Shown: positions 9,475 to 18,979 of the stretch, piece after piece
Position numbering within the stretch: position 1 is the first letter of the stretch
How the letters are laid out: the number at the start of each line of letters is the position of its first letter
NCBI GenBank assembly: GCA_003249225.1
Contig: QKJQ01000001.1
Coordinates: 22,173 to 86,172 of the forward strand
Direction of reading: 5' to 3'
Length of the DNA: 64,000 nt
Source: Clostridia bacterium
GTDB taxonomy: Bacteria; Bacillota; Clostridia; Lachnospirales; Lachnospiraceae
The notes under the pieces: generated by a model
The model's database searches: none
What the model was told of the DNA's origin: nothing
The model's input: only the letters and a program-made list of their open reading frames with translations
Made by a program: the position numbers and the translations under genes

Positions 9475-9951
9475 TTATTCCTGTTCCGCTTTCTTGCGGA
9501 TCAGCTCTGATTTTTTATTCGCCCGTTCTACCTTTTCAAGTGCATCATCGAAACCTTTCATAATGACTTTGAAGTCGTCGATGGAAACATCATGATTCAG
9601 GAATATATGCTCTGTTCTTTCCCGGATTCTGTCCATCTCTGCTGCCAGATCAAGAAAGATTCCGATATCATTCACTTCTTTTGCTTTTCGGAATTTCTTG
9701 ACATCGTTTGTTATAAACTCAATAATCTCCGAATAGCTCGCATACTTACCATGAACCATGGCATATGGTTTCATCCGCTGTAAAAAATATTTATCACCAT
9801 GTGTTATGTTAAACACATAGGCAACTTCCAGTCCATCTCCTAAATCAAAGCTTGCAATATGCATAGTACTTGAAAAATTACGAATTTCTTTCGCCCCAAG
9901 CTGGTTAAGCATCATATCAATAACATCACCATTGACATTCTTTATCTGCAT
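9475..9951 (-). CDS. Hypothetical protein, 158 residues, soluble
   Basis: No family was recognised. The predicted product is soluble and mostly helical in its C-terminal half, with a charged segment ending ALEKVERANKKSELIRKKAEQE-like, rich in Lys and Glu, that may be a coiled coil. The N-terminal half contains YVFNITHGDKYFLQRMKPY. The ATG at 9951 is chosen because GGAG lies six bases upstream; the longer frame back to 9993 begins at TTG without a ribosome site. The gene stands alone between convergent YeiH and the ion transporter, with 136 bases to the latter. Confidence 0.6.
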   Translation of the reverse strand: MQIKNVNGDVIDMMLNQLGAKEIRNFSSTMHIASFDLGDGLEVAYVFNITHGDKYFLQRMKPYAMVHGKYASYSEIIEFITNDVKKFRKAKEVNDIGIFLDLAAEMDRIRERTEHIFLNHDVSIDDFKVIMKGFDDALEKVERANKKSELIRKKAEQE

Positions 9952-10087
9952 TATTCTCTCCATTCCGCTGCCAAACTCTGCGAATGACAGCAAGTTGCTG
10001 ATTGAACTGTACTATACAGTTACAATCTATCCTCATGTTGATGATAAGTCTGTTATCCGGACAGTGGTTCTTCCTCCGCATAACGTT

Positions 10088-11356
10088 TTAGCTAAACTTC
10101 AGTAATAAGAATACAGTTGCCACACATATTGAAACAATCATTAAAGGAAAGCCTCTTTTTAAGTAATAACCAAAGGTAATCGGATATCCATTCTTTTTAC
10201 TGATTCCGGATAGAACGACATTCGCAGAGGCACCGATCAGGGAACCATTTCCACCAAGACAGGAACCAAGTGACAATGCCCACCACAGAGGTGTTACATC
10301 CATTCCACTCGACTGCATGGTAAGAATCAACGGAATCATCGTTGCAACAAACGGAATATTATCAAGGAATGCGGAAAGAATCGCTGAGATCCAGACGATC
10401 AGAATCATAGTGAGAATCTGGTTTCCATCGGTCAGGTGCAAAAGTCCGTTTGCCATCATTTTGATAACGCCGGTTGCTTCCATACCGCCAACCACAACAA
10501 AAAGTCCCATAAAGAACAATATAGTGGACCATTCCACACTGAGTATAATATCTTCCGGATTCTGCTTGCCGATCAAAAGCATGATACATGCTGCTGAAAG
10601 AGCAATTACACTGGATTCCAGTCCAATGGCATCGTGCATGATGAATGCAACAACAACCAGGACCATGATTACAATACTCTTAATCATCAGTGATTTGTCT
10701 TTGATTGCTTTTCTCTCATCCAGTTCCATGATCTTTTTCATCTTGTCAGAGGTAACTTTAAGTTTTCTGCCGTAAATGATAAAGAACAGACCTGCGAATA
10801 CAATCAGAACTGCAAGAACCGTTCCGCCGGTGTTCTCAATAAAGTCAAGAAAACCTAAGTTCGCCGCACTTCCGATCATGATGTTTGGCGGGTCACCGAT
10901 CAAGGTTGCTGTACCACCAACGTTTGACGCAATGATCTGTGTCATTAAAAAAGGAATCGGATTTAATTCAAGAATACCGGTTACCGCTATGGTCATAGGA
11001 CCAACAAGCAATACCGTTGTAACATTGTCCAGAAATGCTGACAGAACCGCCGTAATAATCATAAAGGATAACATTATGATCCAGGGCTTTCCTTTTGATA
11101 ATTTTGCTGCTTTGATCGCGATATATTCAAAAATACCGGACTGCTTAACAACCGCAACAAAAAGCATCATCCCGACCAGCACACCAATGGTATTAAAATC
11201 AACTGCCTCAATTCCTTCTTCTGCTGAAATCACTTTGAAAACAATCAACAGCACAGCACCTGCAATTGCTGCTACAGATCTGTGTACTTTTTCCGTCATT
11301 ATGGCAATGATCGTAATAAGAAAAATTACAATAGATATTACTTGTACTCCAGTCAT
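10088..11356 (-). CDS. ArsB/NhaD-type (ion transporter superfamily) membrane transporter
   Basis: A 422-residue protein with about eleven hydrophobic segments in two related halves. The repeated motif LSAFLDNVTTVLLVGP in the first half and LSAFLDNIPFVATMIPL in the second, plus IASNVGGTATLIGDPPNIM and GGNGSLIGASANV, are hallmarks of the ArsB/NhaD group, which moves anions or arsenite or exchanges Na+ and H+. No arsR or arsC gene is adjacent, so an arsenical role is unlikely and a Na+/H+ or carboxylate role is equally possible. AAAGGAG precedes the ATG. About 500 untranslated bases follow upstream, carrying its promoter region. Confidence 0.88.
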   Translation of the reverse strand: MTGVQVISIVIFLITIIAIMTEKVHRSVAAIAGAVLLIVFKVISAEEGIEAVDFNTIGVLVGMMLFVAVVKQSGIFEYIAIKAAKLSKGKPWIIMLSFMIITAVLSAFLDNVTTVLLVGPMTIAVTGILELNPIPFLMTQIIASNVGGTATLIGDPPNIMIGSAANLGFLDFIENTGGTVLAVLIVFAGLFFIIYGRKLKVTSDKMKKIMELDERKAIKDKSLMIKSIVIMVLVVVAFIMHDAIGLESSVIALSAACIMLLIGKQNPEDIILSVEWSTILFFMGLFVVVGGMEATGVIKMMANGLLHLTDGNQILTMILIVWISAILSAFLDNIPFVATMIPLILTMQSSGMDVTPLWWALSLGSCLGGNGSLIGASANVVLSGISKKNGYPITFGYYLKRGFPLMIVSICVATVFLLLKFS

Positions 11357-11629
11357 ACTTACTCCTTTATTATATATTATATTTTCTCGTTTTGAAACGT
11401 ATTTTTACCCATTGTACTGACATATTGATTTTCCTTTTCACAAATCAGGAAAAAGGAAATAATGAAACAAAAATATCATTGTGTCACCCCCGACCATCAA
11501 TGTACAATGGTATAATAAATAAGAAGAAACACGTCTCAAAAAAACAACTTCGCCTATTATAATACTCGATTTTAAAAATTTCCACGTTTTTTTTAAACTT
11601 TTTTGCCAAAATACTTTATTTATTTAATA
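11357..11629. other. Intergenic region upstream of the ion transporter
   Basis: An AT-rich stretch that must hold the leftward promoter of the transporter gene. I see no open frame with a ribosome site, no strong hairpin and no clear consensus promoter. Confidence 0.5.
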
Positions 11630-11720
11630 AAAAGAACAAAGAGAACGAAGGAAGCCTGATGATTTGCCAATGATTTCTATATCATTGCAAATTTTCCTTA
11701 GACTCTCTTTGTTCTCTTTC
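11630..11720 (-). terminator. Long imperfect terminator hairpin after the hydrolase gene
   Basis: On the minus strand the arm AGAACAAAGAGAG pairs with CTCTTTGTTCT and is followed by TTTTTATT. Inner arms AAGGAAAATTTGC and GCAAAT..TTCC extend it into a long hairpin. It lies 130 bases after the stop of the alpha/beta hydrolase gene. Confidence 0.7.
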
Positions 11721-11852
11721 ATTCTCATGACACAATTTGTGTATTTATTAGTTTTTATGCATTTAATTTCATTTTACACAGATTTAACATGCAATTCACA
11801 TATAATTTACCTATACTGAGTTTTATAGATACTCAATCATCGCTTTCACTTA

Positions 11853-12722
11853 TCATTGCAGATACCTCTGTAAGAAAGGTACTACCATATCCGATGAATT
11901 CATTATGATATGTGCTCCTTCTATTATTTTTGTCTCTGATCTGGACACAAATCTTTTAATTCTTTCTTCCGCTTTTACCGCGCTCATTGTCGTATCATTC
12001 TTTCCTGCCACAAACAGAACTGGCATTGTAAGTCTCTTAAGCTGGTCATCCGTCATAAGAGGCAGACCACCGGTGAAAGGAATAAAGTTGTCCATTATTA
12101 ACTTCATAAATTCGAGAACCTCTTTTGGAACTCCGCTTTCATTAAGAATTGTATCGGATGCTTCATTTTCACTGGTTGTTTCATTGATCTTTGTAGTCTG
12201 TTCCAGAAAAACATCCGGAGGTGGCACGATTCCTGAGGCAGCGATAAGACCCAGAGCTTCAACGTTGTCAGGATAAATTACGGCGAATTTAAGTGCCATC
12301 CATCCCCCCATAGAATTACCGATTACAGAGGCTTTCTTAATCTTTAACTGATCCATAAGCTCCTTTAACCAGTCCGCATACTCATTGTTTACAAAGGAAA
12401 GCCGGTTGTCTTCGCTATTCCCCGGCTCTCCAGGGAGATCGATCGCAATTACCCGGTAGCTTTGTGCAAGTACCGGAAAATCACCGAGCCAGGCTGCGGT
12501 ATTGCTGCAGGACCCATGAAGTAAAAGTACGACCGGTTTTGTATCGTCACCGGCTTCAAGACAAAAAGTCTCACCACAGGATGTTGTGACATAATACTGT
12601 TTACAAGGGCAAAATCCTAGTATATGGTTGTAATAATTTCTGATCTTTTCACGGCCTTCTGCTGACCGAAAAACACTTTTTTTCTCTCTGCTGTTTGATT
12701 CATTTTCATTTACATTGTTCAT
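11853..12722 (-). CDS. Alpha/beta hydrolase
   Basis: A 289-residue alpha/beta-fold hydrolase. The oxyanion-hole HG motif is LLLHGSCSNTAAW at about residues 87-99, the nucleophile elbow is GNSMGG (Ser about 140), the acidic residue is probably the Asp in VAGKNDTTMS and the catalytic His is in IEGAHIIMNS near the C-terminus. There is no signal peptide. GGAG lies seven bases upstream of the ATG. The family covers esterases, lactonases and haloperoxidase-like enzymes, and the substrate cannot be assigned. A 14-bp tandem repeat lies just upstream, between this gene and the HTH gene. Confidence 0.88.
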   Translation of the reverse strand: MNNVNENESNSREKKSVFRSAEGREKIRNYYNHILGFCPCKQYYVTTSCGETFCLEAGDDTKPVVLLLHGSCSNTAAWLGDFPVLAQSYRVIAIDLPGEPGNSEDNRLSFVNNEYADWLKELMDQLKIKKASVIGNSMGGWMALKFAVIYPDNVEALGLIAASGIVPPPDVFLEQTTKINETTSENEASDTILNESGVPKEVLEFMKLIMDNFIPFTGGLPLMTDDQLKRLTMPVLFVAGKNDTTMSAVKAEERIKRFVSRSETKIIEGAHIIMNSSDMVVPFLQRYLQ

Positions 12723-12758
12723 TTCTACTCTCCACTTTTTACTCTGCGCAATTAATTA

Positions 12759-12828
12759 CTGTTACTGATTTTCTGTTAGTGATTATCTGTTACTGATTTT
12801 CTGTTACTGATTTTCTGTTACTGATTTT
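12759..12828. repeat. Five tandem copies of a 14-bp unit
   Basis: The unit CTGTTACTGATTTT is repeated five times, four exact and the second with two changes, followed by a degenerate part-copy. It covers the last codons of the HTH gene and most of the gap to the hydrolase start. Confidence 0.9.
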
Positions 12829-13261
12829 CTGTTACCGCTTCTAATGACTGCAGGATAACGCTGGTGAATTTTAAGCTTCCCCATATCATGATCCGTACGG
12901 TGTCTTCCGTCTCCAGATACATGGTTCGAAGTGTTGATGGACCATATTCAGGGGGTTTTATGTTCATTGCCGCACTTAACATATTGATGATTCTCACCGC
13001 TTCTTCTTTGTCAATGACTTTGATATCTATCACAGAGGACACGGTTACATTCTTCTCTGAATTTTCTTGTTTCTCCATGGTTCCTCCGATGGGGAGTTTC
13101 TCTCCTTCGGTGAACACACTCAGATCATGTCCGGTAACTCTCCAACTTTTTCCGATCTTTGTTGCTCTTAATTTTCCTTCTCGGATATATCGCTGAACAG
13201 TCTTTGGGTGAATGCCGAGCATCTGTGATATTTTCTCCACGCTATAATAACTTTCGCTCAT
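12818..13261 (-). CDS. Helix-turn-helix (excisionase/MerR-like) protein
   Basis: A 147-residue protein starting MSESYYSVEKISQMLGIHP; ATG 13261 has AAAGGAG six bases upstream, so a 219-residue frame extending to 13477 is rejected. The N-terminal 60 residues are an excisionase-type winged HTH (KTVQRYIREGKLRATKIGK then SWRVTGHDL). The C-terminal part (VIDIKVIDKEEAVRIINMLS onward) is a small alpha-beta domain of unknown role with MRIMIWGSLK-like segments. Such proteins often act as local repressors. The final codons are made of the 14-bp tandem repeat, so its C-terminus may vary between strains. The target is unknown; the hydrolase is the nearest candidate. Confidence 0.82.
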   Translation of the reverse strand: MSESYYSVEKISQMLGIHPKTVQRYIREGKLRATKIGKSWRVTGHDLSVFTEGEKLPIGGTMEKQENSEKNVTVSSVIDIKVIDKEEAVRIINMLSAAMNIKPPEYGPSTLRTMYLETEDTVRIMIWGSLKFTSVILQSLEAVTENQ

Positions 13262-13378
13262 GAAATGCTCCTTTCTGTTCCTTATGTAAGGAATTATAGG
13301 TAATGATAAGTAATTTGTCAAGTAATTTTTGAAAACTTTTTTAAGAATGAAACAGGTATAGCTTCCGAAGGACTGTAC

Positions 13379-13433
13379 ACAAAAAAACAAAGCTTTACGC
13401 CGGCAGTCTGAGGACTGCTTTAAAAGCTTTGTT
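13379..13433 (-). terminator. Terminator of the alpha-glucoside operon
   Basis: Read on the minus strand, AACAAAGCTTT pairs with AAAGCTTTGTT (11 bp), with an inner GCAGTC/GACTGC stem, followed by a run of seven T. It lies 80 bases past the GH13 stop. Confidence 0.9.
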
Positions 13434-13514
13434 CTGATTGCTATATTTATTCGATTCTTTATTACTTTTTCATTCAATTGCTGGTTGCTTTATTCGTTTC
13501 CAGCCTCCGTTGTC

Positions 13515-15194
13515 TTAATGAAGTCCATCTTTCTCCAGCTGCTTCTGAATGACAATGGTTTCGAACGGATGGAGAAACTCTTTTGAATGTTCCTTATAGT
13601 TACTTATCATAACTTTTGATGTTTCCAGATCGTCGTAAAGCAATGGAACCGGCTTTGCTGAAAAATTGCACAGGACCTGTATCTCTTCTCCATTCAGCCT
13701 TCTTGTATAGCCAAAGATATTGTCGTCCTCGGGGTACAGGAGGGAGAAATCGCCGTAAAGTAAGGTGTCGCTTGTTGTCTTACATTGAATCAGCTGCTTG
13801 TAAAAGTAATAAAGTGAATCTGGGTCGTTCATTGCCTGTTCTACATTGATGACCGGGAAACTTTCATTCACCAAAAGCCATGGGGTTCCTTTTGTGAAGC
13901 CGGCATTCTTTTCAGCGTTCCACTGCATGGGAGTCCTTGCGTGGTCTCGTCCCTTTCTGGCTATGGCACTCCACGCCTCTTCTTCCCTGCCTAACTTCTT
14001 TAACTCCTGGTAATACTGTATGCTCTCAATGTCCATAAGCTGATCAACAGAATCGAACGCGGCATTGATCATCCCGATTTCTTCTCCCTGATAGAGAAAT
14101 GAGGTGCCTCTTTGCAGATGCATCGCCACAGCCAGCATTTTCCCTGCCAGAACACGTTCTTCCTGCGTATTCCAGGTAACAAAGCGGGACAAAGGCCGTG
14201 GCTGATCGTGATTTGACCAGAATAAGCTGTTCCAGCTGTCCTTCGTCGCCTCCTGCCAGCGCGCGATCACCTCTTTGAAATCCTTCATTGTGTAGGGAAC
14301 GATTTCCCATTTTCCACTTTTTCCGCTGTCAATGTCCATCAGCTCGAACTGAAAGATCATATCAAGCATCGGATCTTCTTTTTTCAGGAACTTCTTTGCC
14401 GTCTCTGTGTCTGTAAATGGAGTCTCACCGACACACATGCAGTCTCTTCCTGTAAAACACTTTTTATAAAGCTCCGACAGATACGTAAATGTCATCGGCT
14501 GGTTTGCAAAGTATTCCGGGGAGAATACATACCCGGAAGGTGTCTTGTCCCCCATTCCATCCGGTAAGCCCGGAGCTTTAGCCACCAGATTGATGACATC
14601 CATGCGAAAGCCATCGACACCAAGATCGAGCCAGTTGTTGATCATGCGATAGATCTCTTCCCGAACTTTTCCGTTCTCCCAATTGAGGTCCGGCTGTTTC
14701 TCTGAAAAGAGATGCAGGTAGTATTCACCGGTACTCTCATCGAATTTCCATGCCGAAGGTGTAAAAAAGGAGGCCCAGTTATTCGGTTCTTTCTCCTGCT
14801 TGCCTTCCCGCCAGATGTAGTAGTCGCGGTAGGGATTGTCTTTTGATTTTCTTGATTCTATGAACCATTGATGTTCATCGGAGGAATGGTTCACGACCAG
14901 ATCCATAATGATTCGGATTTCTCTTTTGTGAGCTTCTTCGAGCATTTTCTTAAAATCATCCATGGTTCCAAATTCCTTCATGATCTGCTCGTAGTCACTG
15001 ATGTCATACCCCATGTCATCGTTCGGTGAAGCATAGACAGGATTCAGCCAGATTGCTCCAATTCCAAGACTTTTCAGGTAATCAAGCTTTTCTATGATTC
15101 CCGGAATATCTCCTATTCCATCCTGATTTGTATCATAAAAGCTTCTGGGATATAGCTGATAGATCACACATTCTTTCCACCATTTTCGCTTCAT
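13515..15194 (-). CDS. GH13 alpha-glucosidase (oligo-1,6-glucosidase/glucohydrolase type)
   Basis: A 559-residue family GH13 enzyme, the usual length of the oligo-1,6-glucosidase subgroup. The N-terminus WKECVIYQLYPRSFYDTNQD and the calcium-site-like DTNQDGIGD are typical. Conserved regions are DLVVNHSS, GVDGFRMDVIN (nucleophile Asp199), CVGETPF (acid/base Glu257) and FWSNHDQPR (Asp330). The Val after the nucleophile (MDVIN) favours alpha-1,6 over alpha-1,4 bonds in this family. No signal peptide, so it acts on imported oligosaccharides such as isomaltose. It is the last gene of the operon; its ATG overlaps the LacI stop (ATGA), implying translational coupling. Confidence 0.93.
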   Translation of the reverse strand: MKRKWWKECVIYQLYPRSFYDTNQDGIGDIPGIIEKLDYLKSLGIGAIWLNPVYASPNDDMGYDISDYEQIMKEFGTMDDFKKMLEEAHKREIRIIMDLVVNHSSDEHQWFIESRKSKDNPYRDYYIWREGKQEKEPNNWASFFTPSAWKFDESTGEYYLHLFSEKQPDLNWENGKVREEIYRMINNWLDLGVDGFRMDVINLVAKAPGLPDGMGDKTPSGYVFSPEYFANQPMTFTYLSELYKKCFTGRDCMCVGETPFTDTETAKKFLKKEDPMLDMIFQFELMDIDSGKSGKWEIVPYTMKDFKEVIARWQEATKDSWNSLFWSNHDQPRPLSRFVTWNTQEERVLAGKMLAVAMHLQRGTSFLYQGEEIGMINAAFDSVDQLMDIESIQYYQELKKLGREEEAWSAIARKGRDHARTPMQWNAEKNAGFTKGTPWLLVNESFPVINVEQAMNDPDSLYYFYKQLIQCKTTSDTLLYGDFSLLYPEDDNIFGYTRRLNGEEIQVLCNFSAKPVPLLYDDLETSKVMISNYKEHSKEFLHPFETIVIQKQLEKDGLH

Positions 15195-16228
15195 GCATTT
15201 ATTCTGCAGACAGATTCACGCTCTATGATCTCCAGCGGAAGTATGCATTCTCCGCCAGACAGCTTACGAATTCCTTTTTCCTCTTCTTCCGCGAGATGCT
15301 TGTACAGCATTTCCACTGCCTGTTTTCCTTTCTCAAAGATGTCCTGCCCTACCGTAGTCAGGGAAGGTGTACAGTAATTTGCTATGTTCAGATTGTCAAA
15401 GCCCATGACAGAAATGTCTTCCGGAACTCTGATTCCCATTGAATTCAGTTCGCGAATGACACCGACAGCCATGATGTCGGCCGTACAGAATACTGCCGTT
15501 ATATCAAGACCTCCCATGATCTTTCTTGTGATTTTTCGGGCTGCTTCAAACCCGACATTGCAGGTCATGACCCATTCATTCACTATCTTCTTCCCGGCTT
15601 CGTTCATCGCTTTTTCATAACCATTATAGCGGTTCAGACTGACACCGCCTTCTTTGCGTCTGCCGGAGAGGAAACCTATTTTTTCATGTCCATGTTCCAA
15701 CAGATAGGAAGTCGCAAGATAGCCGCCCTGTACATCGTCCAGCTTGACCTGACTGTAGCCGTCTTTCTGCAGATAAGAGTCCACAAGTACGACCGGAATA
15801 CTTTCGGAAGGAAGTCCGTTAAAAAAATCTTCCGAATACGCGCCAATGACAATAACACCATCCAAATTACGCTGACTTGCCAGATTAAAATACTTTTCGT
15901 CTGCATTTGTTCCTGACACGATTACATGGTACCCCCGCAGTCTGGCATGATACTCTATGCTTGATAAGATCTGACTGTAAAATGGATTCTCAAAGACCAT
16001 GGCACTTCCCGGTTCCGTCTGTGGGATTACCACCCCGATCAGATGACTGGTATTGCTGACCAGCGAACTGGCCGAGTAATTCTTAATGTAGCCCAGCCGT
16101 TTGATTGCTTCCTGCACCTTCTGTACCGTTTCGGGCGGCAGATTCTTTTTCCCGTTGATCGCATAGGAAACCGTAGCAATCGAAAGACCTGTTTCATTCG
16201 CAACATCTTTTATGGTTACATTTCCCAT
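15191..16228 (-). CDS. LacI family transcriptional repressor
   Basis: A 345-residue LacI/GalR protein. The DNA-binding domain is VTIKDVANETGLSIATVSYA at residues 4-23 with the hinge helix YSASSLVSNTSHLIGVVIPQ near residues 52-72, followed by a periplasmic-binding-protein-like sugar domain (DDVQGGYLATSYLLEHGHEKI; FCTADIMAVGVIREL). It starts with GGAGG six bases upstream, inside the 3' end of the GH31 gene (35-base overlap), and ends in the GH13 start. It lies within the operon it probably controls. The two palindromic CGTTTAAACG sites upstream of the binding-protein gene are the likely operators, so regulation is autogenous and sugar-relieved. Confidence 0.93.
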   Translation of the reverse strand: MGNVTIKDVANETGLSIATVSYAINGKKNLPPETVQKVQEAIKRLGYIKNYSASSLVSNTSHLIGVVIPQTEPGSAMVFENPFYSQILSSIEYHARLRGYHVIVSGTNADEKYFNLASQRNLDGVIVIGAYSEDFFNGLPSESIPVVLVDSYLQKDGYSQVKLDDVQGGYLATSYLLEHGHEKIGFLSGRRKEGGVSLNRYNGYEKAMNEAGKKIVNEWVMTCNVGFEAARKITRKIMGGLDITAVFCTADIMAVGVIRELNSMGIRVPEDISVMGFDNLNIANYCTPSLTTVGQDIFEKGKQAVEMLYKHLAEEEEKGIRKLSGGECILPLEIIERESVCRINA

Positions 16229-18149
16229 AGTACTCCTCCGCCTTCTGGTATTTTATGAATTCATCCAATGATATTATGTCTTTCTTTTGTTCTGCCGCAT
16301 TCATCGAATCAGCCTCTCCAAAATATATAAAACGCAGAACCTTATCGTTCTCTTCGTATCCATACGCTTTCCCAAGTCTGCCGTCTTTTCCGGTCTCTAT
16401 CAAAAGAATGGTATTCTCCTTAACAAATACCGGTATCTCATCGAGCGGCACCTCCCTCTCGAGCCACTGCTCTCCCAGGTATCTGTCTCCGTTCCAGAAA
16501 TCATACCAGCCCCCTTTGGGAAGGTAAACCTTTCTTTTTAAAGCACCTTCCTCCAGAACCGGAGCTACCAGCAGATCGCCAAGCAGGTATTCATCTTCCA
16601 TTGTATAAACCGTTTCATCCTCCGGATAATCCAGGTATAAGTGACGAAAGAACGGGGTCTTGTCCTGAACACTTCTGCAGGCTTCCTGATATAGATATTG
16701 TACCAGATTCTTATGGATCCAGGCATAAAAAAGACCGTTCGTGAGAATACCTTCGTCCTCATAGATTGCCGCAATGTTCCACGGGCTTCTGTCATTAACG
16801 GCCCGTTCTCCTTTCATGACTTCTTCGAACTGACCGCCTGCGGGCTCACTGTGCCATTGCATTGCCGGTAAAAATGCCGCCAGAGCCGTTGCACGAAAGT
16901 ATAATTCCCTCGAAGGAACCGGACCTGCAAAACCTGCAAGATCAAGTGTCCAAAAGTATGAACCCGTCAGAGACAGAGATAATCCGCCACGCAGTGCTGC
17001 CTGCATCTCCGAGAATTCTGACATCTGATCCCCTGCCCAGTGCATCGGCGTGACCTGTGACCCGGTATATCCTGCACGGCTGAACAGCACACCCTTCTCG
17101 CCAATAAATTCCTGATATGCTTCCTCGTAGTGAACCGGGTATAGATTCTTCTCCTGCTTTCCTGATCTGTTCTTATAAAAGATCAGATCTTCCTCGTAAA
17201 CAAATTCACCGCCATCGGTCTTAAAACCTTCTACACCCATCCTCAGCAGATAGTCACGTTTTGAGAACCACCATTTCTTTGTCTCAGGATTCGTAAAGTC
17301 CGGCAGGGAAGCCCCAATGAACCACTGTTTTGGAATGGTGTAGATGCTTTTGTCAGCCTTGAGGGCTACTAATTTTTCACTTTCTGCATAAGCTCTGTCT
17401 TTATCGTGTTGTATGCAGATCTGTCTTTCGTCAAGTTCCTTTAACGCCGGAATCTGCCAAAGCACCAGATGCATGTCATTTTCCTTTATTCTTTTGATCA
17501 TACCGACCGGGTCCGGCCATGGCTCATGATAAGTGATCTCCGTCTCTGTATGACTTTGACTGCCATCCTTTGCCTCATAGCTGCTGCCATTCCACATATA
17601 AAATGTTGCTTCATCGCTCCAGGCTTCCAGCACGATTACAGAGGCAGGATACTGGTATTCTTCTATTTTATTTAACTGTTCCTCAACAATGCTTTGTGAA
17701 TTCCAGCGGTTGGCAGATGCCCATACACCAAATGCCCATTCAGGCGGCAGGACCGGATCACCGGTCTGTTCCATGAACTGTCTTATGATTTCCTTTGGTG
17801 TACCATAGTAAAAATGAAAGACTGCATCCTGTTCGCCGGATAATACAATCTCTGCCCTGCCTTTTTCAAAACGAAACACAGCAGGTTCCTGTGTCTCTAC
17901 GAACAGCCCATATCCGTCTTCTGTATGAAAAAATGGAACCGGAAAATATGCGATCTCACCCTGGTGACAGAACTTTTCCACTACTTTGGATTCCAGTTGC
18001 TTACCTGCATGATTTACACTGCAGTAACGTTCACCAAGTCCAAAAAAGGAAGCTGCATCGGTGTCAAACGAAATAATTCTCCGGTCATTCTTATATTCTT
18101 CCATAAAATTTCTTATTTTATTCTCATTCTTATTCTTTATCTGTATCAC
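16194..18149 (-). CDS. Glycoside hydrolase family 31 (alpha-glucosidase/alpha-xylosidase type)
   Basis: A 651-residue GH31 enzyme. The nucleophile is Asp312 in GVEGFKTDGGEF and the acid/base Asp374 in MHWAGDQ, within SRAGYTGSQ. The N-terminal beta-sandwich (about 25-130) is shorter than in many GH31 members. No signal peptide, so it acts inside the cell. The start is GTG at 18149, with GGAGG nine bases upstream and a four-base overlap with the permease stop (GTGA), so it is translationally coupled. Family members cleave alpha-glucosides, alpha-xylosides or sulfoquinovosides; with GH13 next to it, a branched or 1,6-linked alpha-glucoside is most likely. Confidence 0.9.
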   Translation of the reverse strand: MIQIKNKNENKIRNFMEEYKNDRRIISFDTDAASFFGLGERYCSVNHAGKQLESKVVEKFCHQGEIAYFPVPFFHTEDGYGLFVETQEPAVFRFEKGRAEIVLSGEQDAVFHFYYGTPKEIIRQFMEQTGDPVLPPEWAFGVWASANRWNSQSIVEEQLNKIEEYQYPASVIVLEAWSDEATFYMWNGSSYEAKDGSQSHTETEITYHEPWPDPVGMIKRIKENDMHLVLWQIPALKELDERQICIQHDKDRAYAESEKLVALKADKSIYTIPKQWFIGASLPDFTNPETKKWWFSKRDYLLRMGVEGFKTDGGEFVYEEDLIFYKNRSGKQEKNLYPVHYEEAYQEFIGEKGVLFSRAGYTGSQVTPMHWAGDQMSEFSEMQAALRGGLSLSLTGSYFWTLDLAGFAGPVPSRELYFRATALAAFLPAMQWHSEPAGGQFEEVMKGERAVNDRSPWNIAAIYEDEGILTNGLFYAWIHKNLVQYLYQEACRSVQDKTPFFRHLYLDYPEDETVYTMEDEYLLGDLLVAPVLEEGALKRKVYLPKGGWYDFWNGDRYLGEQWLEREVPLDEIPVFVKENTILLIETGKDGRLGKAYGYEENDKVLRFIYFGEADSMNAAEQKKDIISLDEFIKYQKAEEYYGKCNHKRCCE

Positions 18150-18979
18150 TGTTTGATACCTCCTGCCATTAATCCATTCTTCATCTTTCCGCTTGCTGCC
18201 GTGTAGACAAGAACGATGGGGATCATTGAGATAAGGCTTCCTGCCATGAGCACATTGTAATCCGTGTTGTACTGACCATTCAGACTGTTGAGTGCCAGAG
18301 TAAGCGTCATTTTTTTCTTATCGGAAAGCATGATCAGTGGCCATAAATAATCATTCCAGCTTTCCATGAATGTAGTTATCGAGAGACTGGCAATCGCCGG
18401 TGTACTAAGCGGCATAATAATCCGCCAATAGATATATCCAAGTTTGGCTCCGTCCATCTGCGCTGCTTCCATAAAGTCATTCGGAATAGATTTCATATTC
18501 TGTACCAGCAGGAATACGGCAAATGCCCGAAAGACCGCAGGCAGAATAACACTCCCGTACGTATCAACAAGCTCTAACCGATTCATGATAACGAACAAAG
18601 GAATTAAGGTGACCTGTGTCGGTATCATCATTGTTGCAATATAAAGACTGAACAGCACCTTCTTGCAGGGTACCGCAAGTTTTGCAAAGGCGAACGCCGC
18701 CATGGATGCCGAAAGGATCGTGATCCCGGTGTAAAATACAGAAATCCCAACACTGTTGAACATCGCTCTGATAAATGGAAAACGCTCAAATACCTGCCGG
18801 TATGCTTTTACGCTTGGTTCCTCCGGTATCCACTGAATCGGCAGGGCCATCAGAGCACCTTTGCTCTTCAGTGAAGTAGACAGCATCCAGAAGAAGGGTA
18901 TCAGAACTATAATTGTCATAAGAACCGATATGAGATAGAAGCCTGCCGTATCTGCAATTTTTTTCCCTTTATGATTCAT
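18146..18979 (-). CDS. Sugar ABC transporter permease (MalG/LacG type)
   Basis: A 277-residue permease with six membrane segments. The EAA loop that docks to the ATPase is FMEAAQMDGAKLGYIYWRII followed by MPLSTPAIA, and the WNDYLWPLI motif is typical of CUT1-family MalG-like subunits. It overlaps the partner permease gene by 11 bases. No ATPase gene is present in this operon, so the importer probably borrows a shared MsmK-type ATPase encoded elsewhere, as is usual for such clusters. Confidence 0.93.
   Translation of the reverse strand: MNHKGKKIADTAGFYLISVLMTIIVLIPFFWMLSTSLKSKGALMALPIQWIPEEPSVKAYRQVFERFPFIRAMFNSVGISVFYTGITILSASMAAFAFAKLAVPCKKVLFSLYIATMMIPTQVTLIPLFVIMNRLELVDTYGSVILPAVFRAFAVFLLVQNMKSIPNDFMEAAQMDGAKLGYIYWRIIMPLSTPAIASLSITTFMESWNDYLWPLIMLSDKKKMTLTLALNSLNGQYNTDYNVLMAGSLISMIPIVLVYTAASGKMKNGLMAGGIKQ

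Noticed and set aside
10776..11420. A 214-codon plus-strand frame antisense to the ion transporter
   Set aside because: Composition (Thr/Ile-rich mirror of a membrane protein) and lack of a ribosome site mark it as a shadow.
13262..13477. N-terminal extension of the HTH protein
   Set aside because: The extension crosses the operon terminator and the ATG at 13261 has an ideal ribosome site.
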